This document shows positions 1 through 7,614 of a stretch of DNA of 64,000 nt, in pieces. The notes under the pieces are model-generated. The model was not told where the DNA came from and did no database searches. It saw nothing but the letters and a program-made list of their open reading frames with translations. This stretch comes from Parafannyhessea umbonata (GTDB taxonomy: Bacteria; Actinomycetota; Coriobacteriia; Coriobacteriales; Atopobiaceae): positions 1 to 64,000 of the forward strand of contig NZ_FOGP01000001.1 of NCBI RefSeq assembly GCF_900111255.1, given 5' to 3'. Position 1 is the stretch's first letter. Every line of letters starts with the position of its first letter. The translations under genes and the position numbers were made by a program.

Positions 1-249
1 CTTCGTCATGCCCTCGTCGACGACGGCGCGCGCGGCGGCGACCTTGGTCTCATATGAGTAGACGGCGTATTTCTTTCCCATGTCTGTCAGCCCCTCGATG
101 CCGACGGATCTGTACGTGTCGATCCATTTTCTCACGGCCTCGTAGGGAACACCGATCAGGCTGGAGATGGCTTTGACACCGTTCCCCGCGTCGTAGAGCT
201 CGGCGGCTTTCGACCTCGTGGCGGCGTCGTACAAAGTTCTTCGGGTCAT
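1..249 (-). CDS. IS3-family OrfA-like transposase helix-turn-helix protein, partial
   Basis: The first 83 residues are visible, starting at ATG 249; the rest runs off the left edge. The sequence opens MTRRTLYDAATRSKAAELY and continues with a helix-turn-helix (about residues 22-45, around ISSLIGVPYEAVRKWID). This is the usual layout of OrfA of IS3/IS150-type elements, which binds the element ends before OrfAB catalysis. A good site (GGGAGG at 263-258) lies 8 nt before the ATG, but inside a perfect 13-bp hairpin. The catalytic DDE part is not in the window, so the family call rests on the N-terminus only. Confidence 0.65.
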   Translation of the reverse strand, partial: MTRRTLYDAATRSKAAELYDAGNGVKAISSLIGVPYEAVRKWIDTYRSVGIEGLTDMGKKYAVYSYETKVAAARAVVDEGMTK

Positions 250-256
250 GAAAGAA

Positions 257-290
257 GCCTCCCTTTTCTCATGTCCAAGAAAAGGGAGGC
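257..290 (-). promoter_or_regulatory. Hairpin enclosing the transposase ribosome binding site
   Basis: Positions 257-269 and 278-290 form a perfect 13-bp inverted repeat with an 8-nt loop. On the minus strand the 3' arm contains the GGGAGG ribosome binding site of the transposase. Folding of a transcript that enters from outside would hide this site. Such hairpins are known in several IS families as protection against impinging transcription. Here the role is inferred from position. Confidence 0.6.
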
Positions 291-333
291 GGTTCAAAGG
301 GGAGGGGGGCTGAGCCGTTGCCGTCTGTGAGGT

Positions 334-349
334 CAGGCGATGGCGCCTG
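334..349 (-). terminator. Weak hairpin downstream of pflB
   Basis: CAGGCG and CGCCTG (334-339 and 344-349) form a 6-bp stem with a 4-nt loop just after the pflB stop codon. There is no T-run, so this is at best a weak terminator or a 3' end protecting hairpin. Confidence 0.3.
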
Positions 350-354
350 GTTCC

Positions 355-2628
355 TTACATGCGGTCGTGGCAGGTACGGGCGATGACGTCAAGCTGCTGC
401 TCGTGCGTGAGGTCGATGAACTTCACGGCGTAGCCGGAGACGCGGATTGTGAAGTTGGCGTACTCGGGCTTCTCGGGGTGCTCCATCGCGTCCTTGAGCT
501 TCTCGATGCCGAAGACGTTGACGTTGAGGTGGTGGGCACCATTGGCGAAGTAGCCGTCCATGACGTTGACCAGGTTGGTGACGCGCTGGTCCTCGTCGTT
601 GCCCAGGGCGCTGGGGTTGATGGTCTGCGTGTTGGAGATGCCGTCGAGCGCGTACTCATAGGGGAGCTTGGCCACGGAGTTGAGGCTGGCGAGCAGGCCG
701 TTCTTCTCGGCTCCGTAGGCGGGGTTGGCACCAGGGGCGAACGGGGTGAAGGGCTTGCGGCCGTCGGGCATGCCGGCGGTTGCCTTGCCGTAGACCACGT
801 TGGAGGTGATGGTCAGGATCGAGGTGGTCGGCTCGGAGTTGCGATAGGTGTGGTGCTTCTTGATCTTGCTCATGAAGGTCTTCAGCAGCCAGACCGCAAT
901 CTCGTCGGCACGGTCGTCGTCGTTTCCATAGCGGGGGAAGTCACCCTCGGTCTCGAACTCGCCAGCGATGCCGTACTCGTCGCGGATGCACTTGACCTTG
1001 GCGTACTTGATGGCGCTCAGGGAGTCGACGACGTGGCTGAAGCCCGCGATGCCCGTGGCGAAGGTGCGACGGACGTCGGTGTCGATGAGGGCCATCTCGG
1101 CAGCCTCGTAGTAGTACTTGTCGTGCATGTACTGGATGAGGTTGAGGATGTTGACGTAGAGGTCAGCCAGCCAGTCCATCATGAGGTCGAACTTGTGCAT
1201 GACCTCGTCGTAGTCGAGGTACTCGGAGGTGATGGGGGCAAACTCGGGACCAACCTGCATGGGGAGGCCGGTCTTCTTGTCCTTGAACTTCGCGTCACGG
1301 CCGCCGTTGATGGCGTAGAGGAGGCACTTGGCCAGGTTGGCGCGAGCGCCGAAGAACTGCATCTCCTTGCCGGTCTGCGTTGCGGAGACGCAGCAGCAGA
1401 TGCTGTAGTCGTCACCCCAGACGGGACGCATGACGTCGTCGTTCTCGTACTGGATGGAAGACGTGTCGATGGAGATCTTGGCGGCGTAGTCGCGGAAGTT
1501 CTTGGGCAGGCGCTTGCTGTAGAGAACCGTGAGGTTGGGCTCGGGAGAGGGACCCATGTTCTCGAGCGTGTGCAGGAAGCGGTAGTCGTTCTTGGTGACC
1601 ATGTGACGGCCGTCCTGGCCAAGGCCAGCGACCTCGAGCGTTGCCCAGACGGGGTCGCCGGAGAAGAGCTCGTTGTAGGAGGGAATGCGCGCGAACTTGA
1701 CCATGCGGAACTTCAGGACCATGTGGTCGACGAGCTCCTGGGCCTCGGTCTCGGTAATCTTGCCGGCCTTGAGGTCACGCTCGATGTAGATGTCGAGGAA
1801 GGTGGAGATGCGGCCGACGGACATTGCGGCGCCGTTCTGCGTCTTGATTGCGGCAAGGTAGCCGAAGTACAGCCACTGGAAGGCCTCGTGCGCGTTGGTC
1901 GCAGGCTTGGAGATGTCGTAGCCGTAGACCTCGGCCATGGCCTTCATGCCCTGAAGGGCGCGGATCTGCTCGGCGATCTCCTCGCGCAGGCGAATGACGT
2001 CGTCGGTCATGGTGCCGTCGCCGCAGTTGAGCTTGTCCTGCTGCTTCTGGGCAATCAGACGATCGATGCCGTAGAGGGCAACGCGACGATAGTCGCCAAC
2101 GATGCGGCCACGGCCGTAGGTGTCGGGGAGGCCGGTGATGATGTGGGAGTGACGGGCGGCGCGCATCTCGGGCGTGTACGCATCGAAGACGGCCTGGTTG
2201 TGCGTCTTGTGGTACTCGTTGAAGATCTGGTTGAACTTGTCGTTGACGTGATAGCCGTAGTTCTCGGCAGCCTGTTGGGCCATCTTGATGCCGCCATAGG
2301 GCATGAACGCGCGCTTGAGGGGCTTGTCGGTCTGGAGGCCGACGACCTTCTCGAGGTCCTTCATCGACTCGTCAATGTAGCCGGGGCCATAGGCGGTCAG
2401 GCCAGAAACGACCTCGGTCTCACAGTCCAGGACGCCGCCCTTTGCGCGCTCCTGGGCCTGGAGCTCCTGCACCTTACCCCAGAGCTTGTCGGTTGCCTCA
2501 GTGGGACCGGCCAGGAAGGAGTCGTCGCCGTCATAGGCGGTGTAGTTCCTCTGGATGAAGTCTCGGACATTGATGTCGTCGACCCAGTGCCCACCAACAA
2601 AGCCGTTCCACTCATCACGTAGATCCAT
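355..2628 (-). CDS. pflB: Pyruvate formate-lyase (formate C-acetyltransferase)
   Basis: This cytoplasmic glycyl-radical enzyme splits pyruvate with CoA into acetyl-CoA and formate under anoxia. The 757-residue product has the expected full length. The catalytic cysteines lie in [18 protein letters not shown] (about residues 407-424), and the radical glycine is about G732 in RVSGYAVKF near the C-terminus. ATG 2628 is preferred over an in-frame upstream ATG at 2652 because AAGGAGG lies 5 nt before it. The gene follows pflA by 30 nt and must share its transcript. The Fnr box upstream of pflA therefore probably controls both. An IS end sits just downstream. Confidence 0.97.
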   Translation of the reverse strand: MDLRDEWNGFVGGHWVDDINVRDFIQRNYTAYDGDDSFLAGPTEATDKLWGKVQELQAQERAKGGVLDCETEVVSGLTAYGPGYIDESMKDLEKVVGLQTDKPLKRAFMPYGGIKMAQQAAENYGYHVNDKFNQIFNEYHKTHNQAVFDAYTPEMRAARHSHIITGLPDTYGRGRIVGDYRRVALYGIDRLIAQKQQDKLNCGDGTMTDDVIRLREEIAEQIRALQGMKAMAEVYGYDISKPATNAHEAFQWLYFGYLAAIKTQNGAAMSVGRISTFLDIYIERDLKAGKITETEAQELVDHMVLKFRMVKFARIPSYNELFSGDPVWATLEVAGLGQDGRHMVTKNDYRFLHTLENMGPSPEPNLTVLYSKRLPKNFRDYAAKISIDTSSIQYENDDVMRPVWGDDYSICCCVSATQTGKEMQFFGARANLAKCLLYAINGGRDAKFKDKKTGLPMQVGPEFAPITSEYLDYDEVMHKFDLMMDWLADLYVNILNLIQYMHDKYYYEAAEMALIDTDVRRTFATGIAGFSHVVDSLSAIKYAKVKCIRDEYGIAGEFETEGDFPRYGNDDDRADEIAVWLLKTFMSKIKKHHTYRNSEPTTSILTITSNVVYGKATAGMPDGRKPFTPFAPGANPAYGAEKNGLLASLNSVAKLPYEYALDGISNTQTINPSALGNDEDQRVTNLVNVMDGYFANGAHHLNVNVFGIEKLKDAMEHPEKPEYANFTIRVSGYAVKFIDLTHEQQLDVIARTCHDRM

Positions 2629-2658
2629 GCATGCCTCCTTGGCACTTGTCATGCGGAA

Positions 2659-3390
2659 CTAGTCTGCGCAGCCGCGCAGAATTGCCTCCGCGTTTTTCAC
2701 TCTATCTGCGGTGGGGGGCTCGACATCTTCCAGCGTGTAGGGGATGCCCAGCTCCTCCCACTTGTAGACGCCCAGCGTGTGGTATGGCAGGACCTCGATG
2801 CGCTCGACGTTCTCGAGCCCTGCTATGAAGTCCCTGGTTCGGTGCAGGTACTCGTCGACGTCGGTGATGCCGGGAACGAGCACGTGCCTGATCCAGACAG
2901 GCTTCTTGATGGAAGAGAGGTAGCGCAGGCAGTCAAGGATGTTGGCGTTGTCGTGGCCGGTGAGTGCCTTGTGCTCTGCGGGGTCGATGTGCTTGATGTC
3001 TGCCAGGATGAGGTCGGTGACCTCCATGAGCCGCTCGAACTTCGAGAAGAACGTGCCCTCGCGCGTGAAGGGGGCAAGCGAGCTGTCGAGGCAGGTGTTG
3101 ATTCCGCGCTCTTGGGCCTTTGAGAAGAGCTCGAGCACGAAGTCGATCTGCATGAGGGCCTCGCCGCCGCTGACGGTGATGCCGCCCTCGCTGCCCCAGT
3201 AGTTGCGATAGCGCTCGGCCGCATCGAGCAGCTCGTCGGCGCTCTTCATGTCACCCTTGTTGAAGCCCCAGCTGTCGACGTTGTGGCAGTAGCGGCAGCG
3301 CATGGGGCAGCCCTGCAGGAAGATGAGGTAGCGAACGCCGGGGCCATCGGCCGAGCCGAACGACTCTGTCGAATGGATCCTACCGAGCAT
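2659..3390 (-). CDS. pflA: Pyruvate formate-lyase activating enzyme
   Basis: This radical-SAM enzyme installs the glycyl radical on PflB. The 243-residue protein has the [4Fe-4S] motif C28-x3-C32-x2-C35 (GCPMRCRYCHN), and TVSGGEALMQ matches the SAM-binding GGE motif. I place the start at ATG 3390 (MLGRIHSTESFGSADGPG), which matches family N-termini and has AGAGGTG upstream; an in-frame start at 3417 lacks this support. It is the first gene of the pflA-pflB operon, the reverse of the E. coli order. The promoter region at 3391-3475 carries a perfect Fnr-type box. Confidence 0.96.
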   Translation of the reverse strand: MLGRIHSTESFGSADGPGVRYLIFLQGCPMRCRYCHNVDSWGFNKGDMKSADELLDAAERYRNYWGSEGGITVSGGEALMQIDFVLELFSKAQERGINTCLDSSLAPFTREGTFFSKFERLMEVTDLILADIKHIDPAEHKALTGHDNANILDCLRYLSSIKKPVWIRHVLVPGITDVDEYLHRTRDFIAGLENVERIEVLPYHTLGVYKWEELGIPYTLEDVEPPTADRVKNAEAILRGCAD

Positions 3391-3429
3391 GGGCGTCACC
3401 TCTTTCGGGCCGATCAATTTCCATTGGTC

Positions 3430-3435
3430 AATCTA
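3430..3435 (-). promoter_or_regulatory. Candidate -10 element of the pflAB promoter
   Basis: TAGATT on the minus strand at 3435-3430 resembles a -10 hexamer. It puts the transcription start near 3423, about 33 nt before the pflA start codon. That start would be 41.5 bp from the centre of the Fnr box, the classical class II spacing. The start site itself is inferred. Confidence 0.5.
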
Positions 3436-3457
3436 GCCTGAGGTGACGGGTAGTTCA

Positions 3458-3471
3458 TTGATTAGAATCAA
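3458..3471 (-). promoter_or_regulatory. Perfect Fnr-type box upstream of pflAB
   Basis: TTGATTAGAATCAA (3458-3471) is an exact match to the Fnr consensus TTGAT-N4-ATCAA. Its centre (3464.5) lies 74 bp from the pflA start codon and 41.5 bp from the inferred start site. The adjacent upstream gene encodes a Crp/Fnr-family regulator with the E-x-x-S-R recognition helix that reads TTGAT half-sites in E. coli Fnr. Anaerobic activation of pfl is the likely role, by inference. Confidence 0.8.
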
Positions 3472-3643
3472 GTAACGCTAACGATTCTTGAACGAGCAGC
3501 TCAGATGGGGTGCCCTTTGTGAGGAAGGCGCTGAGGGTTTGCCGTCTGCCGAAATCATACTTGCATTTCTAGTATGAATCGTCAGTACTGCGCGATGCGT
3601 CCGCAATCGCTCTCAACAGGCAATTCCTGGCTCTTCTCGGTGA

Positions 3644-4375
3644 CTAATCGCCGAGCATCGAGATGGACTTGAGCCCCTCTCGGTCGACGACTTTGAGGCG
3701 CCCGCGTCCAAGGCGGGTGACATAGCCCTCCTGCTCCAGTGCGCTGAAGTTGCGCGAGACCGTCTCGGGCCTGAGCCCGATGGAGCGCGCGATGTCGTCG
3801 AGCTTGAGCATGATCTCCGAGCCGATGCAGCGGGCGTCGCGGTGGAGGAGGTACTCGGCAAGGCGTTGCTTGGGATCGCGGATGCTGAGCATCGTGATCT
3901 TCTCCTCGGCGTCGTCGAGCTCGGTCTCGATCATGCGGATGAGTCCCATGGCGACGTCGGGATGACTGGCGATCATGGCCTCGAAGTCGGTGCGATGGAT
4001 GCTGCAGAGCTCGACCTTGCTCAGGCAGGCCACGGAGTAGTGGTAGCTGTGGTCCTTGAGGAACATGCCGTGCCAGATGGCCTGCCCCTCGTGGAGCACG
4101 TCGAGCACGTGTTCCTCGCCGGTCGCGTCGATGTGGAAGGTCTTGATGCGACCGGAGCGCAGGATGAGTATCGACTCGATGGGATCACCCTCGCGGACCA
4201 GGATGGAGCCATTGGGGTGCGTGGAGCGGCGCGCGTTGGAGATGAGCTCGTGCTTCGCCTCGAGAGGGAGGCCGGCGAACAGGCGGATGTTGCCCATGCA
4301 CGCCGTTGCGTCCACGGCGAACGGGCAGTGCGTGCTCTCTGCGCAGTGATGCATTGTCGAAGCGGATTTCGTCAT
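3644..4375 (-). CDS. Crp/Fnr-family regulator, probable oxygen sensor
   Basis: The 243-residue protein has a cyclic-nucleotide-binding-type beta-barrel (about residues 28-140), a dimerisation helix and a C-terminal Crp-type helix-turn-helix (about 192-215). The recognition helix reads RPETVSRNF: E204, S207 and R208 match E209, S212 and R213 of E. coli Fnr. The N-terminus has C11, C17 and C26, with C117 and C124 later, so a cluster is plausible, but the spacing is not that of E. coli Fnr. ATG 4375 lies 9 nt after a GGGAGGG site; ATG 4381 is an alternative but too close to it. The gene lies directly upstream of pflAB on the same strand and is the obvious candidate to bind the pfl box. Confidence 0.85.
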   Translation of the reverse strand: MTKSASTMHHCAESTHCPFAVDATACMGNIRLFAGLPLEAKHELISNARRSTHPNGSILVREGDPIESILILRSGRIKTFHIDATGEEHVLDVLHEGQAIWHGMFLKDHSYHYSVACLSKVELCSIHRTDFEAMIASHPDVAMGLIRMIETELDDAEEKITMLSIRDPKQRLAEYLLHRDARCIGSEIMLKLDDIARSIGLRPETVSRNFSALEQEGYVTRLGRGRLKVVDREGLKSISMLGD

Positions 4376-4436
4376 CGCCATCAACCCTCCCTGCGGCAGC
4401 GCGTTATGCAGGCTGCCACAGTTTCTAATGATAGCG

Positions 4437-4472
4437 GAGCCGACGTGGGGTGCGTGCCTTCCACGTCGGCTC
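4437..4472 (-). terminator. Hairpin between the membrane-protein gene and the Fnr-type gene
   Basis: GAGCCGACGTGG and CCACGTCGGCTC (4437-4448 and 4461-4472) form a perfect 12-bp stem with a 12-nt loop. It lies 37 nt after the stop codon of the membrane-protein gene. No T-run follows, so termination strength is uncertain. Confidence 0.5.
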
Positions 4473-4508
4473 TGTTGGGACATCTCGTATTCGGCCGGCT
4501 TCGCGCGA

Positions 4509-5075
4509 CTAGCCTTCCATCTCGCCAAGGCGAGCCCTTCGGCTGCGACGGGCCTTGAGGTACTCGAGATACATTGCGATGTAGCTCATGACGCCCACGA
4601 ATGCCGACAGGAAGGCGGCCGTCGAGGCGATGTCTGCCCAGGCGATTTTCTCCCATCCAACGACCTGGAACTCTGCCGCGGCTTCGGACAGGGTCAGGAG
4701 CGCGAAGAAGGCGATTGCGGACAGGAGGGCGAGAAGGGCAAAGTATGCGCGCGGGAACGTCTCGGTCTCGGCGAACCTGTTTCTGTCGACGTAGCCGGCC
4801 TTGGTGAATCGCGAGCAAGCCCAGGCTCCCGATAGTCCGGTGTAGACCAGAAGGACCATGCTGGGAATCAGGACCAGGGACACGCGTGGCCAGTCGTTCA
4901 TGAGGTTTGTCCGCGTGGCGAGTCCCTCGAGGTGGAGAGCGTAGTAGGCGAGACAGAGGTTGGCGATCATCAGGAACTTGCCCATCCTCGCGAAGACCTC
5001 GTTCTCGTGTGCCTTGATGCGCTCGTCGGTCGGTCCCACGTACGCGCGCCACTTGCTCTTGAGTGTGGTAATCAT
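4509..5075 (-). CDS. Small multi-pass membrane protein of an XRE-regulator pair
   Basis: I do not recognise the function. The 188-residue protein has a soluble N-terminus (MITTLKSKWRAYVGPTDERI) and about four hydrophobic segments: near residues 33-48, 60-80, 108-128 and 148-168. It ends in a basic tail (KARRSRRARLGEMEG). ATG 5075 lies 4 nt after the stop codon of the XRE regulator, and its ribosome binding site is inside that gene, so the two are translationally coupled. Pairs of a 65-70-residue XRE regulator and a DUF-type membrane protein are common in Firmicutes and Actinobacteria. The regulator probably controls the pair. Confidence 0.7.
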   Translation of the reverse strand: MITTLKSKWRAYVGPTDERIKAHENEVFARMGKFLMIANLCLAYYALHLEGLATRTNLMNDWPRVSLVLIPSMVLLVYTGLSGAWACSRFTKAGYVDRNRFAETETFPRAYFALLALLSAIAFFALLTLSEAAAEFQVVGWEKIAWADIASTAAFLSAFVGVMSYIAMYLEYLKARRSRRARLGEMEG

Positions 5076-5079
5076 TTCT

Positions 5080-5283
5080 CTAGTCCTCCCAAAACAGGTC
5101 GTTGAGCGTGACGTCCAACGCCTTGCAGATATCCGTGCACAGCTTGAGCGTGGGGTTGTAGCCCCCGGCCTCGATGAGCCCGATGGTCTGTCTGGTGACG
5201 CCGACGGCACGGGCGAGGTCGGCTTGCGACAGGTCCTTGGCCACGCGAGCGGCCCTCATGCGCAGGTTCTTCTTTCCCTCCAC
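5080..5283 (-). CDS. Short XRE-family transcriptional regulator
   Basis: The 67-residue protein is a single XRE/Cro helix-turn-helix domain of the compact YozG-like type: LSQADLARAVGVTRQTIG followed by IEAGGYNPTLKLC and ending DVTLNDLFWED. I use GTG 5283 because GGAGGT lies 6 nt upstream; a start at 5355 would add 24 residues not typical of the family and would cover the promoter. It is the first gene of a two-gene operon with the membrane protein. A 15-bp palindrome 28 bp upstream of the start is a likely autoregulatory operator. Confidence 0.85.
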   Translation of the reverse strand: MEGKKNLRMRAARVAKDLSQADLARAVGVTRQTIGLIEAGGYNPTLKLCTDICKALDVTLNDLFWED

Positions 5284-5310
5284 GTCTTCACCTCCAAACG
5301 CAATTGATAT

Positions 5311-5325
5311 CTTACGTGATGTAAG
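5311..5325 (-). promoter_or_regulatory. Palindromic operator candidate of the XRE operon
   Basis: CTTAC-GTGAT-GTAAG (5311-5325) is a perfect 5-5-5 inverted repeat in an AT-rich promoter-like stretch just upstream of the XRE gene. Small XRE regulators usually repress their own operon from such sites. Binding by this protein is inferred. Confidence 0.5.
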
Positions 5326-5443
5326 AAATATATTGCATCGATTGGTGTATGTCAACTATATCTTGCATTATGGAAAGAATGTCTGTCGCGCTTGTGACCT
5401 CGCGTTTGGGTTGGGGCACGCGGCATGCCGCTCGAAAGAACGT

Positions 5444-5476
5444 GGCCTGCCGACGCCAGGGGGGCGTCGGCAGGCC
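5444..5476 (-). terminator. Strong hairpin after the LUD-domain gene
   Basis: Positions 5444-5457 and 5463-5476 form a perfect 14-bp stem (GGCCTGCCGACGCC arm) with a 5-nt loop. It lies about 48 nt after the stop of the LUD-domain gene and also downstream of the start region of the XRE operon. It lacks a long T-run on either strand. Confidence 0.6.
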
Positions 5477-5523
5477 GTGGGCTGCGCCTATGAGGTCCGC
5501 CCGGGAGCGGTCCAATGGGCGGG

Positions 5524-6153
5524 CTAGTAGCCCAGCTCGTCGTTGACCAAGATGACGTTCATGCGACCGGTGTGGCGCGAGTGGCGCGTGATGAGGAAGT
5601 TGCAGCAGATGGTGTCCGCCGACTTGCAGTTGGCACAGGCTCCGGTCTTGCGACAGGGCGTGTCGAGGTCGAAGCGCTGGGCGTTGATGGGGGCGGCGAC
5701 GTTGCGGGCGCGCGCGACGGCGCTGTCGAGGTCGCCGCAGACCTTGTTCATGCCAACGACGAAGACGACCTTCCTGGGGCCTTGGGCGATCATCGAGACG
5801 CGGTTGGAGTTGCCGTCGATGTTGACCAGGATTCCGTCGCTGGTGAGGGCGTTGCAGCTGGCCAGAAAGACGTCGGCCGCATAGCCTGCGAGCATGGCCT
5901 CGCGCGGGTCGTCGTACTTGTCGCGGTCGATGAAGTGGTACTTCTCGCCTTGGACCGCGTCGACGAGGCCGATCTCGCGTGCGCTCATGCATCCGCCCAT
6001 GGTGATGGTGCTTCCCTCGGGTATGAGCTCGAGCGCCTTCTTGAGGGCCTCCTGGCGGTTGGCGGCGTAGAAGCCGCTGATGTTTCGGCGCTCGAGGCCC
6101 TTGATGACGGTCTGGGCCAAAAGCTCGTTGCGCTTGAACAGGTTCTGATCCAT
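5524..6153 (-). CDS. LUD-domain protein (LutC-like, DUF162)
   Basis: The 209-residue cytoplasmic protein belongs to the LUD/LutC (DUF162) superfamily, linked to lactate and other organic-acid use. The typical core is seen in GSTITMGGCMSAREIGLVDA and the NSNRVSMIAQGPRKVVFVVG region. The C-terminus has four clustered cysteines (about residues 161-178, CRKTGACANCKSADTICC), suggesting a metal or Fe-S site as in the anaerobe-type members. ATG 6153 follows GGGAGAGGAAACC. It stands alone, without LutA/LutB partners, between the CobW terminator and its own hairpin. The substrate is unknown. Confidence 0.8.
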   Translation of the reverse strand: MDQNLFKRNELLAQTVIKGLERRNISGFYAANRQEALKKALELIPEGSTITMGGCMSAREIGLVDAVQGEKYHFIDRDKYDDPREAMLAGYAADVFLASCNALTSDGILVNIDGNSNRVSMIAQGPRKVVFVVGMNKVCGDLDSAVARARNVAAPINAQRFDLDTPCRKTGACANCKSADTICCNFLITRHSRHTGRMNVILVNDELGY

Positions 6154-6228
6154 GGTTTCCTCTCCCTTGGATGCGCGTTGGACGGGCAAGGCGGCGCGGG
6201 GCCGCGTCTTCCTACGCTGGTTGTACCC

Positions 6229-6256
6229 AAAAAAGCCCCAGGCGCAAGCCCGGGGC
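6229..6256 (-). terminator. Intrinsic terminator of the CobW-family gene
   Basis: On the minus strand, a GC-rich hairpin (arms at 6235-6244 and 6247-6256, GCCCC/GGGGC core) is followed by six T residues (6234-6229). It starts 14 nt after the stop codon of the GTPase gene. Confidence 0.85.
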
Positions 6257-6269
6257 ATGACGTGGTGCG

Positions 6270-7415
6270 CTACTCGAAGTCCTCGTCGGGCACCCACTCG
6301 ACCAGGCAGTCGTCAAGGCCCTTGATGAGCGACTCCTTGTCCATGTGGCGGCCGATGAAGCAGAGCTTGGTCATGCGGTCTCCGCACTCGGGGTCCCAGT
6401 CCTTCAGGAGCTCGGGGTTCTCCCTGAGGATCCTCTCGCGCTCGCCGTCGGGTGCGGATGCGACGAACAGGCCGTTCTGCGTCAGGTGGACCTGGTGGCC
6501 CGCCTGCTCCAGGACGTAGCACATGTCCGGGTCTTGCTCGAACCAGCACATGCCCTTGGAACGAATGATGCTTTCCGGCCAAGTGCTGACGTAGTCGGAG
6601 AGCTTGTCGAGGTCAAACGGGGCGCGACGCTGGTAGATGAAGGTCTCGATGCCGTACTCGAGTACCTCGGGGTCGTCGTGCTCCTCCGGGTGCTCCATGG
6701 CGTCCATCCAGGCGGCGGAGTTGTAGGCACGGTTGAAGTCGAAGCGCCCGGTGTCAAGAAGCTCGCTCATGGGAACCTGCGCGTGTTCTGCCTCGACGAT
6801 GACGGCGTCCTTCTGAAGGCTGCGGACGATGGCCTTGAGCTCGGCGATCTGGTCCGGTGTGACAGTGTCGGTCTTGTTGAGGACGAGGGTTGTGCAGAAC
6901 TCGATCTGCTGGATCAGGAGCGACTCGATGTCGTCTTCGTCCACGTCCTTCTCGACGAGGTCCTTGCCGCCGTGGAACTCGTCGAACATGCGGGCGCAGT
7001 CGACGACGGCGACGATGTTGTCCAGGGCGAGCGGAGCCTGGCCTCCGCTCTTGCTTTGGTCGCAGAACGAGCTGATGGTGTATGCGATGGGGATTGGCTC
7101 GCAGATGCCCGAGGCCTCGATGATGATGTAGTCGAAGTCTCCGCTCTTCGCGATGCCGTCGAGCTGATTGGCGAGGTCTGCAGAGAGGGTGCAGCAGATG
7201 CATCCGTTGGTGAGGGGGATGAGCGAGTCGGTCTCGGACAGTCCGCCCTCGGCGATCAGGCTGGCGTCGACGTTGACCTCGCCGATGTCGTTGACGATCA
7301 CTGCAGCGCGGATGCCCTCGTCGTTGGCGAGGATGTTGTTGAGGAGCGTGGTCTTGCCTGCTCCCAGATAGCCGGTGAGCATGATGATCTTTACCGGCTG
7401 CTTGCTGTTGGGCAT
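6270..7415 (-). CDS. CobW/ZNG1-family GTPase, probable metal chaperone
   Basis: This 381-residue protein is a G3E-family GTPase. It has the P-loop GYLGAGKTTLL (about residues 15-25), the metal motif GCICC (71-75), a Walker B-like EASG, the base-recognition NKTD, and a C-terminal CobW_C domain (about 258-370). Members of this family pass zinc or other metals to client enzymes. It is divergent from an ArsR-type metal sensor and a ZIP transporter, so a role in zinc or related metal supply is likelier than cobalamin synthesis. A TATATA-like -10 (about 7451-7460) lies upstream. A strong terminator follows. Confidence 0.88.
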   Translation of the reverse strand: MPNSKQPVKIIMLTGYLGAGKTTLLNNILANDEGIRAAVIVNDIGEVNVDASLIAEGGLSETDSLIPLTNGCICCTLSADLANQLDGIAKSGDFDYIIIEASGICEPIPIAYTISSFCDQSKSGGQAPLALDNIVAVVDCARMFDEFHGGKDLVEKDVDEDDIESLLIQQIEFCTTLVLNKTDTVTPDQIAELKAIVRSLQKDAVIVEAEHAQVPMSELLDTGRFDFNRAYNSAAWMDAMEHPEEHDDPEVLEYGIETFIYQRRAPFDLDKLSDYVSTWPESIIRSKGMCWFEQDPDMCYVLEQAGHQVHLTQNGLFVASAPDGERERILRENPELLKDWDPECGDRMTKLCFIGRHMDKESLIKGLDDCLVEWVPDEDFE

Positions 7416-7550
7416 GCGCCCTCCTTTGCCTTGATGGTATTGCCGCGAACATATATAGCCCCTATCGCGCTCCCGTAGTCATCGCGGCGGAGCTTCTACA
7501 CGCTAACAGCGTTTGTCGATGTGCAGATTGTATCGAGGTAAACGGCATTT

Positions 7551-7568
7551 GTTGAACGCCTGCTCAAC
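7551..7568. promoter_or_regulatory. Upstream ArsR-type operator candidate
   Basis: GTTGA-N8-TCAAC (7551-7555 and 7564-7568) is an inverted repeat with the same spacer length as the stronger site 28 bp downstream. Its location between cobW and arsR would allow control of both directions. Confidence 0.5.
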
Positions 7569-7575
7569 CATTCGT

Positions 7576-7599
7576 ATAGTTGAGCGTCGATTCAACTAT
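7576..7599. promoter_or_regulatory. Main ArsR/SmtB-type operator upstream of arsR-zip
   Basis: ATAGTTGA-N8-TCAACTAT (7576-7583 and 7592-7599) is a perfect 8-8-8 inverted repeat that ends 15 nt before the arsR start codon. ArsR/SmtB proteins classically bind imperfect 12-2-12 repeats with TTGA/TCAA cores, which this resembles. It probably mediates autorepression of the regulator and transporter. Confidence 0.7.
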
Positions 7600-7614
7600 C
7601 AGGATGGGAGCCGC

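Larger units (their letters stand above)
1..296 (-). mobile_element. End of an IS3-like insertion sequence, cut by the window edge
   Basis: The first 296 bases look like one end of an insertion sequence. They hold the start of a transposase-type helix-turn-helix gene, a hairpin over its ribosome binding site, and a TGAACC terminus at 296-291 (minus strand) that resembles IS3-family ends. The other end lies outside the window, so neither the inverted-repeat match nor a target duplication can be checked. The element sits about 60 bp downstream of the pflB stop codon and does not break a visible gene. The exact right boundary is inferred. Confidence 0.55.

Noticed and set aside
340-2622. Long open frame opposite pflB
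   Set aside because: It is the antisense shadow of a high-GC gene, with low-complexity Val/Gly/Asp content and no family features.
6270-7415. Cobalamin-biosynthesis CobW
   Set aside because: No cobalamin genes are near; the ArsR-ZIP neighbourhood fits a metal-chaperone member of the family better.
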